NCBI RefSeq assembly: GCF_000247695.1
Contig: NW_004624743.1
Location: 6,824,094-6,888,093 of the forward strand
Source: Heterocephalus glaber
Taxonomy: Eukaryota > Chordata > Mammalia > Rodentia > Bathyergidae
Length of the DNA stretch: 64,000 nt
Direction of reading: 5' to 3'
How positions within the stretch are numbered: position 1 is the stretch's first letter; each line of letters starts with the position of its first letter. Of this stretch, positions 1 to 9,916 are shown one piece after another. Below the pieces are notes generated by a model. That model worked only from the letters and a program-made list of their open reading frames with translations, had not been told where the DNA came from and did not search any database. The position numbers and the translations under genes are program-made.

Positions 1-870
1 TTTGTTTCTTTTCTCTTAACTGCTTGTAGAATTTTGTTCTTCTGTTGGATTTGTGGAATCCTAACTATTATATGCCTATATGTAGATTTTTTTTGATCAA
101 GGCTAGCTGGAGTCCTATATGCCTCACTTATCTGTATGTCAAGTTCTTTTCCTCTGCTGGGAAAGCTTTCTGCCATCATTTCTGTGAACAGTATTTTTTT
201 ACGTCGTCTGCACGCTCTCCTGTTTCTTCATTGACTCCAGTCAGTCTTATGTTATTCTTCTTTGCATCATCTAGCAGCTGCTGGATTGATTTCTTGTGGT
301 CCATTACAATTTTAAAGCAATTTTTCTTTTCCTGGTCACTAATTGCAATCTTATCTTCTATATCTAAAATGCTGCCCTCACATTGGCTTATTCTGCTGTG
401 TAGACTTTTAATGGAGTTTTTAATCTCCTGAATATCTGTTTGCATCTGTTTTATGGATTCCATTTGTTTCCTATGTTGGGATTCCATCATGTTCCTCAGC
501 TCCTCTCTAGATTTATTTATCATGTCTTGCACTATGGGCACAATCTCTACTGTTACCTGAAGAATTATTTCTGATTTCATTTTTCCCAGATCCTCTTTTG
601 TTGCCAGTTCAGGGAGTCCAGGTTGTTGAGTATCAGATTGTTCCATCTCGTTTCCCTTTGGCGTTGCTGTAGGTGATCTCGAAGCCTGGTTTGAAGACTT
701 GTTTATGTGTCTTCTCATTTCAGTGAGGGAGATTGTGGTCCTGCCTTTGCTGGTGTGGCTCACCTCCTCAGCAGTGGGGGTGGGTGGAGGTGGAGGTACA
801 GGTGGAGGTGGAGGTACAGGGGCCCATAAGCCTGCTCCTGGGTGCTGGGAGCAGCTCACCTCCCTGCCAG
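1..870 (-). mobile_element. L1 retrotransposon ORF1 remnant (broken)
   Basis: On the - strand an open frame from 859 to 176 (227 codons) encodes an L1 ORF1-like protein. It has a proline-rich N-terminus, then a long coiled-coil region (about residues 80-195), then a NNIRLTGVNEE...GERA motif like the start of the ORF1 RRM domain. A stop at about 176 ends the frame. Similarity to ORF1 (EAYRTPASLD...STYRHIIVRI) resumes in another frame toward position 1. The copy is therefore dead by a stop and a frameshift. The rest lies off the left edge. Confidence 0.8.
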
Positions 871-1223
871 ACGTTCCTATTTTTTAAAATGCCTAGAGGC
901 TGTCGGATTCCAAATGGTCATACAGATACAGCCAATGATGAGTGTGCCAGACTCCTTTCATTTAATGTACTATTAAATAAGAGACAGCAGCCTGAGGTGA
1001 TCAGTTAGTCTGTTAGCTTTTCTATTATAATAAAGTACATTATAGTTAAAAAAAAGTCTAATTAAAAAATTAATATGTAGGCCAATCCCTTGATATCCCC
1101 TGAAAGTTGTTCAAAATTGTAATTAAATTTTATATGGTGTCTTTGATAACTTATTTGTAATTTTATTAAAATTTAGAAAAAATATAGATAATATTCAATT
1201 CAAATTAAAAGTACTATGTCTTT

Positions 1224-1314
1224 GGGCCAGGGATTTAGCTCAGTGGTTTTGCTGCTTGCTGTGCAAGCTCAAGGACCCGAGTTTGATCCCCGATACCAAA
1301 AAAAAAAAAAAAAA
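1224..1314 (+). mobile_element. ID-type SINE (tRNA-Ala derived)
   Basis: It has the ggatttagctcagtgg A-box region, a gtttgatcccc B-box region and a 15-A tail. It lies in the RASA1 upstream intron. Confidence 0.85.
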
Positions 1315-2855
1315 TGAGTAATATGTCTTAAACTAATAATTTGTGGATAAATTCCAGAGACCCATTTATGCTCAACTTCTTTGTACTAGAATGAATACAT
1401 TGATACCATGTCTATGTATTTGAAAAGACAAGCTAGAAGAATACAAATGCAAAGAAAATATGAGGAATAATAAGCTGTGCCTTGGCCTCTGGTTCCTTTT
1501 ACAAATGTCCCCTAAGGTGGTTTGGCATGTTCTGGCTTGGTTACCTGGAGAGTGATTTGAGTACCTGGAGCATGGTTTTTCCTGTGGGCAGTACTACATT
1601 TATCTTATTGAGAGCCACCTGGTTTCACAGTGCATTTGAAGATATTGGAAAAAATAGTTGTAGAAAAAATAATCAGCTCTTCAAATGACAGTGGAGAACT
1701 TATTCTGATTGTCAGGCAAGTGGTAAGGAAGCAGTTAAATTTGATAATCACCAAATCCGTTTTTTGGTCCTCTTGTCTTCCTTAAATTTCCTACTTCTCT
1801 CCTTTGTGATGTCGCAACAGACCTTTTCGTGGATCACAAGAGTCGTTCTCTGAATATCTTTCTTCTCTGAGATTCCTATGGAGACTGAAAATTGAGAACA
1901 TGAAGAGAGGAAATAAGGAAGTTGCATGATGCTGCAGTATCTATTTTCAGATTCCTGGGCTACAGCATCCCTGTTTGGGGGAACTTCTGTACATAAATGG
2001 TCAAAGCCTCTCGCTCTTACAGGTGTAAAGCTGTTGGGATTCATTGATTTCTTCTTGCATGTAGGAAAGGATCTTTAGAATTAAACTAGGCTACTCTGTA
2101 GCATCAGAGAGGCTGAATTGATGGGGAAAGTTACGTGAGTGTAGTACTTGGATACTGCAGTTTTGTGCTGACTTTGTTCTTTTATTGTCACTCTGCAGGA
2201 TTTTTGTTGATATGGTCCAGACTTCTAACGCACTTCTCCTTAGCTGCTCTTCTGCAGCATTTTAACCTACTGCTGAGGGCCCTTCTACTTCCTCATGGCC
2301 TTGAATATTACTTTATTAGGAGAACTGAAAAATGAGCCATCTTAATAAGGAGGAAGGTCATCCTTTCCTTCAAAACAAAAGGTACAAAAGAGGATTGAAA
2401 AAGGACCAATGACATTCTTCATTTTTCTCGTCTTAAATCCATGTTCTCCTATTGCCTTTAGAGCTTTGCTTTATTAAGTATCCATCAGAACTTGAATCAT
2501 AGATAGTGATAATGAAACAGACTAATGGCACTGCCCTTAGATTAAGAGTAAGGGTATAAAGTTGGGATTTGTTGCTGGGCTAATATGTTGCTGGCCTTTT
2601 GAAGGGTGCTTTTATATACGAAATCCAGAGGACTAGTTCTACCCTAGCTTTTATTTCAATCTCCACAAACCTTTATGGACTTACTATGTGCAAGACACTG
2701 TCTCAAATGCTGTATGGGATATCAAACTCAGCAAGACTTGGTAAATATAGGGAACATGTAAAAAAGCATTGTGAGATAGATAATGTCTAAATGCAGTGAA
2801 GTTTAAGGAGAGAGGTCATATATCCATAAAAATGACTTTATGGAAGTGTAGTGCT

Positions 2856-2891
2856 TGCTTTGGCAGAACATATACTAAAAGTGGAAGTGTA
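2856..2891 (+). pseudogene. U6 snRNA 5'-end fragment
   Basis: The stretch starting gtgcttgctttggcag and running through acatatactaaaa matches the first ~35 bases of U6 snRNA with few changes, then similarity stops. It is a retrotransposed fragment, not a gene: the ACAGAGA box and 3' half are missing. Confidence 0.65.
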
Positions 2892-3911
2892 ATTGGGCCT
2901 ACAAGCACAATGGTGTTGTGATGAATGTGTGAGAAGATGTGGTCAGGCACAGATAACTGTTTGTGGGGCAAACCATTCTAGTTTGGCTGGAAAGGAAGGT
3001 GGAGCTATTGAATGCCAAGTGGAATACTAGTTTGTACTTTATTTACTGGTGGATGCCCATTTGTAGAGTTTTGAATTATTAGAGTGAATGATTAAGCCCA
3101 TGTTTGGGAAGAGCCTATAAAAAAGTTCAGTCTTTACATAGTTGTAGGAAGGGTTGAAACAGTATGAAGAGTTATTCATGAAGGAATGGAAAATTGTGAA
3201 ATAACGTGAATGATGTTGGAGTTACAATATGTAAGTTGGCAATAGCTTTAAGGCTAGACAGATAGGAAAGAATCACAGTTGATTTTGAAGTTGGACGCTA
3301 GGAAGAATTTTGGTCCCATTGCACAGTGTGGAGGACTAAAAGGAAGAGGAGCATGTGTGTACATCTGTGTGTGTGTATTTGTCCAGGAAGTTGCTGTTTT
3401 TTTACTTGTATATATTTTTACCTACAGTTGAAGTTTCTCAGCAGGTACTTGTTAAGTCTGGAGCTTAGAAAGGAAATTAAATTTAGAGAAGAAAATTTGA
3501 GAATTATCCTTATAGAAGTTACAGTTTGTGTGAACTGAAGGGGTATTGATATTTCTATGAGTAAAAATAAATAGAACAATAAAAAATTCTGAAGAAAAAG
3601 CCCATAGACATTACCTTAATTTTAGGATGACCTATGAATGAATACATAATCTGTTCACCTTTTTAAAAAAAAAAAATAAACGAGAAAGTACAGAGGGAGA
3701 AAACCAATGTTTAAGTCAGGACCTAGCACATAGTAGTAATTCCAAAAGTCTGATGAGTATGAATTATGAATAGTACTTTGGTAAGGTTGTAGGGTAGTTA
3801 TGGGCTTTTGCAGAGACAGAATCCTGTATTGGATAATACACATTCCCTCCCTCCAGTAGGATTATCACTGAGGCTAGATGAAAGGATAAATCAGAATATT
3901 TTTGAACTTTT
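2892..3911. other. Intron stretch with old repeat-like sequence
   Basis: 2892-3270 vaguely resembles an ancient mammalian interspersed repeat also suspected at 16380-16860. 3330-3900 shows only short GT runs and nothing identifiable. Confidence 0.25.
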
Positions 3912-3927
3912 AAAATGTCCTTTGAGG

Positions 3928-4144
3928 GGAAGGGGAAGGCAGTGGAGTAGGGGAAAGGAAAAAATATGAGAAAAGGAAAAGATGGAAACAAAGTCTTTGT
4001 AAATAGGGAGGGGTGGAGGGGTTGAAGGGAGGGCAGGGTAACGGGGAAAAATAAGAACCAAGATGAGTCATGTAAAGGTACAAGTTCCCAGTGATGAATG
4101 TCATCATATTGTAAACCTAAAATGTACCAATAAACTTAATTAAG
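3928..4144 (+). mobile_element. 5'-truncated L1 3' end with perfect 16-bp target duplications
   Basis: A 217-bp purine-rich segment contains G-run clusters (about 4005-4045) and ends with aatgtaccaataaac, including an AATAAA. Identical copies of aaaatgtcctttgagg flank it at 3912-3927 and 4145-4160. G-rich purine tracts plus a terminal AATAAA are typical of L1 3' UTRs. Assignment to L1 is inferred; the insertion itself is directly visible. Confidence 0.75.
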
Positions 4145-4185
4145 AAAATGTCCTTTGAGGTGTCTTTTTGAGACATTGTCTAACT

Positions 4186-4243
4186 CAATGATGGCAAACC
4201 TTTTAGAACTTTCAGTGATACAAACAGCCTGCTGTGGCATGCA
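4186..4243 (-). mobile_element. hAT-type MITE, truncated copy
   Basis: Begins caatgatggcaaacctttta and matches the reverse complement of the complete 80-bp copy at 42075-42154 for about 57 bases, then diverges. Confidence 0.6.
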
Positions 4244-4651
4244 GTTAGATTTCTGCTACATGTTTCTCTGTAAGAACTCTGTGCCCCGTGAGGGACGACG
4301 CTAAAAGGAAGGACATAGTGGAAAGATAAAGGGATCTGTGGGGAACTTTGATTAGCTTCCTTTTTAGGGAAAGGAAGTCAATTGATATCAACACTATTTT
4401 GTTTTCTACTGTAGTAGAAAGTTTCCATTTAGGGTTGTCGAGGTAGTTTTAAATTATTGTATAATTTGAACAAAGTATGCATTTCTATTCATACCAGGTT
4501 TTCCCACTGAATAGATTTTCGTATTATTTCTGATTAGTGGAGGGAAACTAAAAAGTACAAAGGCCCTTCTATAGCCCCTCATATATTCTCCAGCAGTATG
4601 CAGTACAGATTTATAAAAAACAGGAATGTGATTCCAAATTTAAAAGTAGAG

Positions 4652-4822
4652 AACTAGGCATGGTGGCACATTCTTGTAATCTCACCCTGTAATCTTGAGA
4701 GGCTGAGGCAGAAAGCGCTCAGGTTAAAGCACACATGGGCAATTTAGTAAGACCCTATCTCAGAAGAAAAAGGGCTGAGGATGTAGTCAGTGCTCCCTGG
4801 ATTCTGTCCCCTGCCCACCATG
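4652..4822 (+). mobile_element. B1/Alu-like SINE with ID-like tail (old)
   Basis: The ggcatggtggcacattcttg start, gaggctgaggcag and agaccctatctc are 7SL-SINE landmarks. An ID-like gggctgaggatgtagtcag segment follows. Confidence 0.65.
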
Positions 4823-5035
4823 GGGAGGAGGTAGGAGGGTTCCTGCAGTTTATCAGTGTAAATTGTTTCTTTTATTGTTGACTCATTAAATATGTAGTTT
4901 TATCTCATGTTATGATACTTTAGATAAGTTGATTTATGTTTTCAAGACGAGGGTATCAAAAGACTTCATATCTGCCTGTAAGATTTCTCAGCAGAAACTC
5001 TCAAAGCTAGCTGAGAAGAAATACATTTACTTTTT

Positions 5036-5163
5036 TTGTTTGTTTGTTTGTTTTTTGGCGGGGGGTGGGGTGGGGGTGGGGGTGGTGGTGGTACCAGGGA
5101 TCGAACTCAGGACCTTGTGCTTGCAAGGCAGGCAGTGGAACCACTGAGCTAAATCCCCGGCCC
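5036..5163 (-). mobile_element. ID SINE with 17-bp target duplications
   Basis: The reverse-strand ID body (gagctaaatccccggccc end) has a GT/G-rich tail. Duplications aaatacatttacttttt flank it (about 5019-5035 and 5165-5181). Confidence 0.9.
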
Positions 5164-5741
5164 TAAATACATTTACTTTTTGAACTTTGTTTCACCTTTC
5201 TTGGGACAGAGAAAAGGAGGGAAAATTTACTTTTAAAATAGGAGAACAAGTGTTATATGTTAAGCAAATGTAAGTCAGATTGCCATCCCTCCAAAGAACG
5301 TATGAGTAACCGGGAAATGAGCATTTCCTTCTAGAGTTGCTATGCAACAATTCCTACTTTATGATCCTTTGAGAACTCCAGCCCCAGCCAGTATGCATAA
5401 TCTGTGATGTTCAAGAAAGAGTTTTGAGAAGAAATTTCCTCCTGAAATCCGTAGAATAGTATAAACAAAGGTTGGTTTATCTTGTTCTCTTCCCAAAATC
5501 AGGTGCCAATAAATAACACTAGAAAATGAAAGGTAACTGGGACTTCGATGATTCACACACTGATCACCTTTATGCAGCACCCATAACATTTGCGTTTCAT
5601 TGGTGGAGTTGGTTTACTCAGTCTTACAGTCTTTTAAGTGTCTCTCTCCCTGGACAGTGGCATAATAATGACGTTTACTGGGCTTTTACTATCCATTTGA
5701 TGTCCTTCACAACTTTATATGTATTAGCTGATTTAATAATG

Positions 5742-6030
5742 CAGGTTGAGCATCCCTTATCTGGTATTTAAAATGTATGTGTTAAATTTGGAGTTTTTCA
5801 GAATTTATATAGATTGAGCATTCTTTTTTTTTTTTTTTTTGGTACTAGGGATCGAACTCGGGTCCTTGCACTTGCACAGCAGGCAGCGAAACCAGAGCTA
5901 AATCCCCGGCCCAGACTGAGCATTCTTAATCCAAAATGTGAAACTTTGAGGGTCATGTCAGTACTCAAAAAGTTTGGATTTCATAGCATTTTGAATTTGT
6001 GATTTTCAGATTCAAGATGTTTGGCCTGTA
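5742..6030 (+). mobile_element. Tigger-type (TcMar) DNA transposon, carrying an ID SINE
   Basis: It starts caggttgagcatccctta and ends gatgtttggcctgta, degraded inverted ends of the Tigger-like family. An ID SINE (- strand, about 5826-5912) sits inside, flanked by agattgagcattctt and agactgagcattctt. Confidence 0.65.
5826..5912 (-). mobile_element. ID SINE inside the Tigger copy
   Basis: Poly-T, then ggtactagggatcgaactcg to gagctaaatccccggccc. The 15-bp duplications at 5811-5825 and 5913-5927 differ by one base. Confidence 0.9.
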
Positions 6031-6579
6031 ATATCAAGCCAGTCCTCTATGAGCTAGGCAGTATTGTCATACATTTCTGTTATCGATGAAGGAATTAGAA
6101 CCCAGATAAAGTACTTTGCATAGCTAAGTGACAGATCTGGGGTTCAAAGACAAGAGCTCCAGGGTTTTTTCACTTAACTAGTCTACTGTATAGCGTATGT
6201 ACTATTTTTCATTTTGTATTTTTCTTTAAAGGAGATTAGGGCAAGTGTTTTAATTTATTCTGAGGTTAAAACAGATTATTTCCCCTATTTTACAAATGGT
6301 GATAATAATCTATAAAATGTAGATTTGGCCATAGCTGTGGAGAAATCCTCTGATAAAGCATTCCTTGTAAGTCCTTGTGAACAATCTTGGGGGGTTTCAG
6401 TGTAACTATCCTTTTTGAATTACCTAAATTGTTTTCATATCCTTTTCAGACATACGTAATAGTCCTTAAAGAGCAGAACTCCTGATGCAGACACTGAAGA
6501 AGGGGATTTTAAAAAATATAATATTAGATAACTTGCCTTTTCCAACAGTGTACTTTAATGTTTTAACCCACCCCCACCC

Positions 6580-6662
6580 CTCATCCTGGTTAAGTAGCTC
6601 AGTGGTAGAGAGCACTTGCCCAACATGTGTGAGCCTCTGACTTCAATCCCCAGGATTATAAA
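6580..6662 (+). mobile_element. ID SINE (diverged)
   Basis: taagtagctcagtggtagag, then cttcaatccccagg. Older dialect than the gccgcc subtype. Confidence 0.75.
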
Positions 6663-7586
6663 ATAAAATAGGGGTCAAGTATAATAAGCTTTCATTGTAG
6701 AAGTTTACAAAAATAGTCATAGTATAATAATTTTATCATTGGCTTATTGTATATCCAGTTTTTCCCTGAACATTTCAAGTTAGACTATGAGTATATAAGG
6801 ATACGTTTGGCTAGAGTACTAAAAATGTAAGGACATCTCATAACCATCCATGACTTTTGTATTTGTTTACCATGCCCATCTAACAAGTTCGGTCTGTTTG
6901 TAAGCTTGCATGTCTCTCGCAGTCCGCAAGGCTCTTTGGGTATGGATATGCTAGCGTCATAGTCACTTAAGCTTATTATCTGATAGCTTCGAGGGACAGT
7001 ACACTTGGGAAGCTGAGTTCAGCTGTATGGTTATAGAGGAAATCATCTAAGAATCAAAGGGAATGATCAGCTTCATGTTGTAGTGGAAATGAGAATAGCA
7101 GCCTTTTAAGGCAGCACCACCATTCAGTTTTCCTGTCATAGTCCACAAATACCGAAATGGAATAAAATGTTTTGCTTTCTCATAAGTTCCGTATGCCTTG
7201 TTGTGGTAAATGTTTATGGCAAAGTATTTATAATAAGATATATAGAGTGTTTATATGTTTATCATTCTTTTCCATTTAACCATCTTATCTTATTCTTCTA
7301 ACTAAGAATTTGAGGTACAAGATGTGCAGAATTAAAGGAAGTTCATATATGAGGTGATTGAGCCTGAGTGTACAGAAAAAATTAAACACTGAGTAAATGA
7401 ATATTTTTAGACCGAGAAGAGTTAAAAACAACTGAGTTAAAATAACTAGTAATAACTGAATCAGAGTAAAATGGAAATGTTTGAATTACTTGTAGGTATT
7501 GAAAACTTCTAGAAGTATGTTTTTCAGTGAACATAGTAATTTTATGGTTGCTATTTTTATTCTCATTTCGTGTCTTTTTCCCCTAG
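6663..7586. other. Intron, nothing recognisable
   Basis: A+T-rich intron sequence up to the exon 2 acceptor. I see no repeat, exon or regulatory site that I can support. Confidence 0.5.
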
Positions 7587-7739
7587 GTGGTATCATGGAA
7601 AACTTGATAGAACCATAGCCGAAGAACGTCTTCGGCAGGCAGGAAAGTCTGGCAGCTACCTTATAAGAGAGAGTGACCGGAGGCCAGGGACCTTTGTACT
7701 TTCCTTTCTTAGCCAGACAAATGTTGTCAACCATTTTAG
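7587..7739 (+). CDS. RASA1: RASA1 exon 2: first SH2 domain, N-terminal half (residues 181-231)
   Basis: The acceptor is ...tttttcccctag and the donor is AG|gtaagt. The exon begins with the last base of a split codon, then reads WYHGKLDRTIAEERL..., the start of an SH2 domain. The phosphotyrosine-binding motif is SYLIRESD; its arginine (AGA, 7666-7668) corresponds to Arg207. The exon ends inside the codon for Arg231. It continues in phase into exon 3. This SH2 domain helps dock RasGAP on activated receptors and on p190RhoGAP (family knowledge). Confidence 0.97.
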
Positions 7740-8201
7740 GTAAGTCTTTATTCCCATTAGGAGGTCACACAGTATAGCCATTTTGATACAGTATTCATAA
7801 ACATACCTGCTCTCACAAAGGTAAATGACTCAGTGACATTTAAATAACAGAAAAAAATCTTGATTTCTATTAGGTGATTTAACCAGTGATTTAGGGTAGA
7901 TACTATTGAAATGCTTACCTTTTTTGTTGTTAAAAACATTATTGGTCATTACTGTGCTAAACCCCAAATATATTTATCACTTTTAAAATATAAAGAACTA
8001 CAAATCTTTGAAAAAAGTTTAAAGCTGATATAAAAGATGTATACTTTTAGACTGTGGAGTAGCAGAAATATAGGAGATACTTTAAAAATGAAGATTGGCA
8101 CCCATTAGTTCATTTTTGCATTGCTGTTTTGAAACTTTTTGCAGACATTCATCTCAGTGAAAGAGATATACATACCAGTTTTGAAGTATGGGCGTCAGAA
8201 T

Positions 8202-8204
<3 letters not shown>

Positions 8205-8240
<36 letters not shown>
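8205..8240 (+). repeat. (TG)n microsatellite
   Basis: About 17-18 uninterrupted TG units in intron 2. Confidence 0.95.
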
Positions 8241-8242
<2 letters not shown>

Positions 8243-8489
8243 GGTGTGAAGTATGGAGGGTGAGGTAAGGTACTGAAGGGTGAATTTTTAAATATTTGAA
8301 TTATAAAATTGAGGTCTGTAAGTTTGATATGTATTTCATGTCAAATGCATATATATATAACCTGAAGTAATTTGTCCATGACTAAGTGATTTTTTTTTTA
8401 AAAAAGCACAGAGGTGTATATAAAAGGGAAAGTAAATGAAACTTACAGAAGTATGCCCTTATGAAACCTGGGTTTTAAAATTAGCTCTA

Positions 8490-8577
8490 GGGGCTGGGGA
8501 GGGAGCTCAGTGGAAGAGTGCTTGTCTACCATGCACAAGGATCTGGATTCAATCCCCAGTACCACAAGAAAAAAAAT
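8490..8577 (+). mobile_element. ID SINE just upstream of RASA1 exon 3
   Basis: gggctggggagggagctcag to ttcaatccccagtaccac with an A-rich tail. aaaattagct occurs on both sides, a target duplication. It ends about 50 bp before the exon 3 acceptor. Confidence 0.85.
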
Positions 8578-8625
8578 TAGCTGTAAAAATTTTCATTATG
8601 CTTCATTTTCTTCCTTTCTAAATAG

Positions 8626-8761
8626 GATTATTGCTATGTGTGGAGATTACTACATTGGTGGAAGACGTTTTTCTTCACCGTCAGACCTAATAGGTTATTA
8701 CAGTCATGTTTCTTGTTTGCTTAAAGGAGAAAAATTACTTTATCCAGTTGCACCACCAGAG
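8626..8761 (+). CDS. RASA1: RASA1 exon 3: first SH2 domain, C-terminal half (residues 232-276)
   Basis: The acceptor is ctaaatag. The exon reads IIAMCGDYYIGGRRF...SDLIGYYSHVSCLLKGEKLLYPVAPPE and completes the SH2 fold. The reading only continues into exon 4 if the exon ends at GAG followed by gcaagt, so the intron has a GC donor. A GT four bases downstream exists but would shift the frame and hit TAG within a few codons of exon 4. An ID SINE ends about 50 bp before the acceptor. Confidence 0.95.
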
Positions 8762-9372
8762 GCAAGTAAAATTTGAATGAACTATCTCAAAACTTTATTT
8801 CGCCTTAGTAATGGATTTTGCATCTGTTCAGTTTAATTATCTTTATTCAGTAAATATTTCTTCTGTTAAATTTTAATTCTGGCTCTAATGTCAGAACAGA
8901 ATTGACAACTTCTTTTAAAAAAAGGTATTTCTGTGATATTGTATGTAACAGATATTTTAAATAATTCTGTATGTTGATAGCCTAACAAATATTTTTGAAT
9001 GTGTGTGGAATACTTAGTGATTTCATGGTGCTAATCATGAAATTACTGCAGATGTTGAAAGGCCTTCTCCATCATCATAGAAAGGTTAACTTATATGTTA
9101 TATGCAGTTGATTTAATATTAAACGAATCACTCATGTTACCTGATAAAAAGATACTGGTTATACTTGTAAAAGAATTTTAAAAAACAAAATAAGAACAAG
9201 AGCCATCAAAGATATCTATGCTCTGGGTACTAAGAGGAGCAGAAAACATTAATTTGAATGATTGTATGGCATTTATAACGTCAATTTTTTTGGCTGTACT
9301 TTATGTGGACATAACCTTTCTTGACTTTGAGACAAAGATGATCCTTTAAAAATCGTTTTTTATTGTTTCTAG
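8762..9372. other. RASA1: RASA1 intron 3 (GC-AG)
   Basis: Begins gcaagt instead of gtaagt and ends tttctag. No repeats recognised within its 611 bases. Confidence 0.9.
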
Positions 9373-9443
9373 CCAGTAGAAGATAGAAGACGTGTACGAG
9401 CTATTCTACCTTATACAAAAGTACCAGACACTGATGAAATAAG
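9373..9443 (+). CDS. RASA1: RASA1 exon 4: linker and start of SH3 domain (residues 277-300)
   Basis: The acceptor is attgtttctag and the donor AG|gtattt. The exon reads PVEDRRRVRAILPYTKVPDTDEI plus two bases of Ser300. AILPYTKV occupies the place of the usual SH3 ALYDY motif. It starts in phase 0, consistent with exon 3 ending after a complete Glu codon. Confidence 0.95.
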
Positions 9444-9821
9444 GTATTTTATAATATTTGTCCTGTGTAGGCATTTGAAAGACCTAGATATTGAAGATTT
9501 ATTGTTCTTGGACTAAGAAAGTTTTGGAATTTGGGGAAATGGCATATATCAAGGTAAAAGTGCCTTTAATATCGGGTCTGTCAACCCCTGCTCCTGGTTG
9601 GTTCATTAGTTCCACACTGAGGATTGGGGTCAGGGTGATCACAGTGACGGTGACGAGGCACTGCCTCTGACGTTGTGGAGAGCAGTCTCTCATAATTTGT
9701 ACTCCATTTTAGTATTTATTATTGTATGCCATTTGTGCCTCAACTGTAAATGGTAATGAAATGATAATTGAGCTTACCTAAGGAGTGACTACTCTTCAGT
9801 GTTGAGAATGGTACAGACCCT

Positions 9822-9916
9822 CTGGACCTTGAGGCACATGTCTGTAATGCTATTGCTTGGGAGACTGAGGATCGCCTAGGCTGCATAGTGAAACCCCCTC
9901 TCACAAAGAAGAAAAT
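9822..9916 (+). mobile_element. B1-like SINE (diverged)
   Basis: ttgaggcacatgtctgtaat, gggagactgagg and ctgcatagtgaaacc are B1 landmarks. Confidence 0.6.

Larger units (their letters stand above)
5664..6150 (+). mobile_element. MIR SINE split by a Tigger element
   Basis: 5664-5741 (ttactgggcttttactatcc, tagctgatttaataatgc) and 6031-6150 (atgagctaggcagtattgtc, aagtgacagatctggggttc) are the two halves of one MIR. The Tigger copy lies between them. Confidence 0.65.

Noticed and set aside
733..1008. + strand frames of 62-91 codons over 699-1008
   Set aside because: They are antisense readings of the L1 ORF1 proline codons.
1224..1314. tRNA-like A and B boxes suggesting a tRNA gene
   Set aside because: These are ID SINEs: no cloverleaf closes, and an A-tail follows. 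The same holds for all other ID copies.
5526..5771. 81-codon frame starting MKGNWDFDD
   Set aside because: The frame past the first codons runs into a MIR and has no domain. Only the ATG plus splice donor is worth a look, reported as a finding.
8762..8770. GT at 8766 as the exon 3 donor
   Set aside because: It would add four bases and produce a stop early in exon 4, whereas the GC donor restores the conserved PPE-PVED reading.
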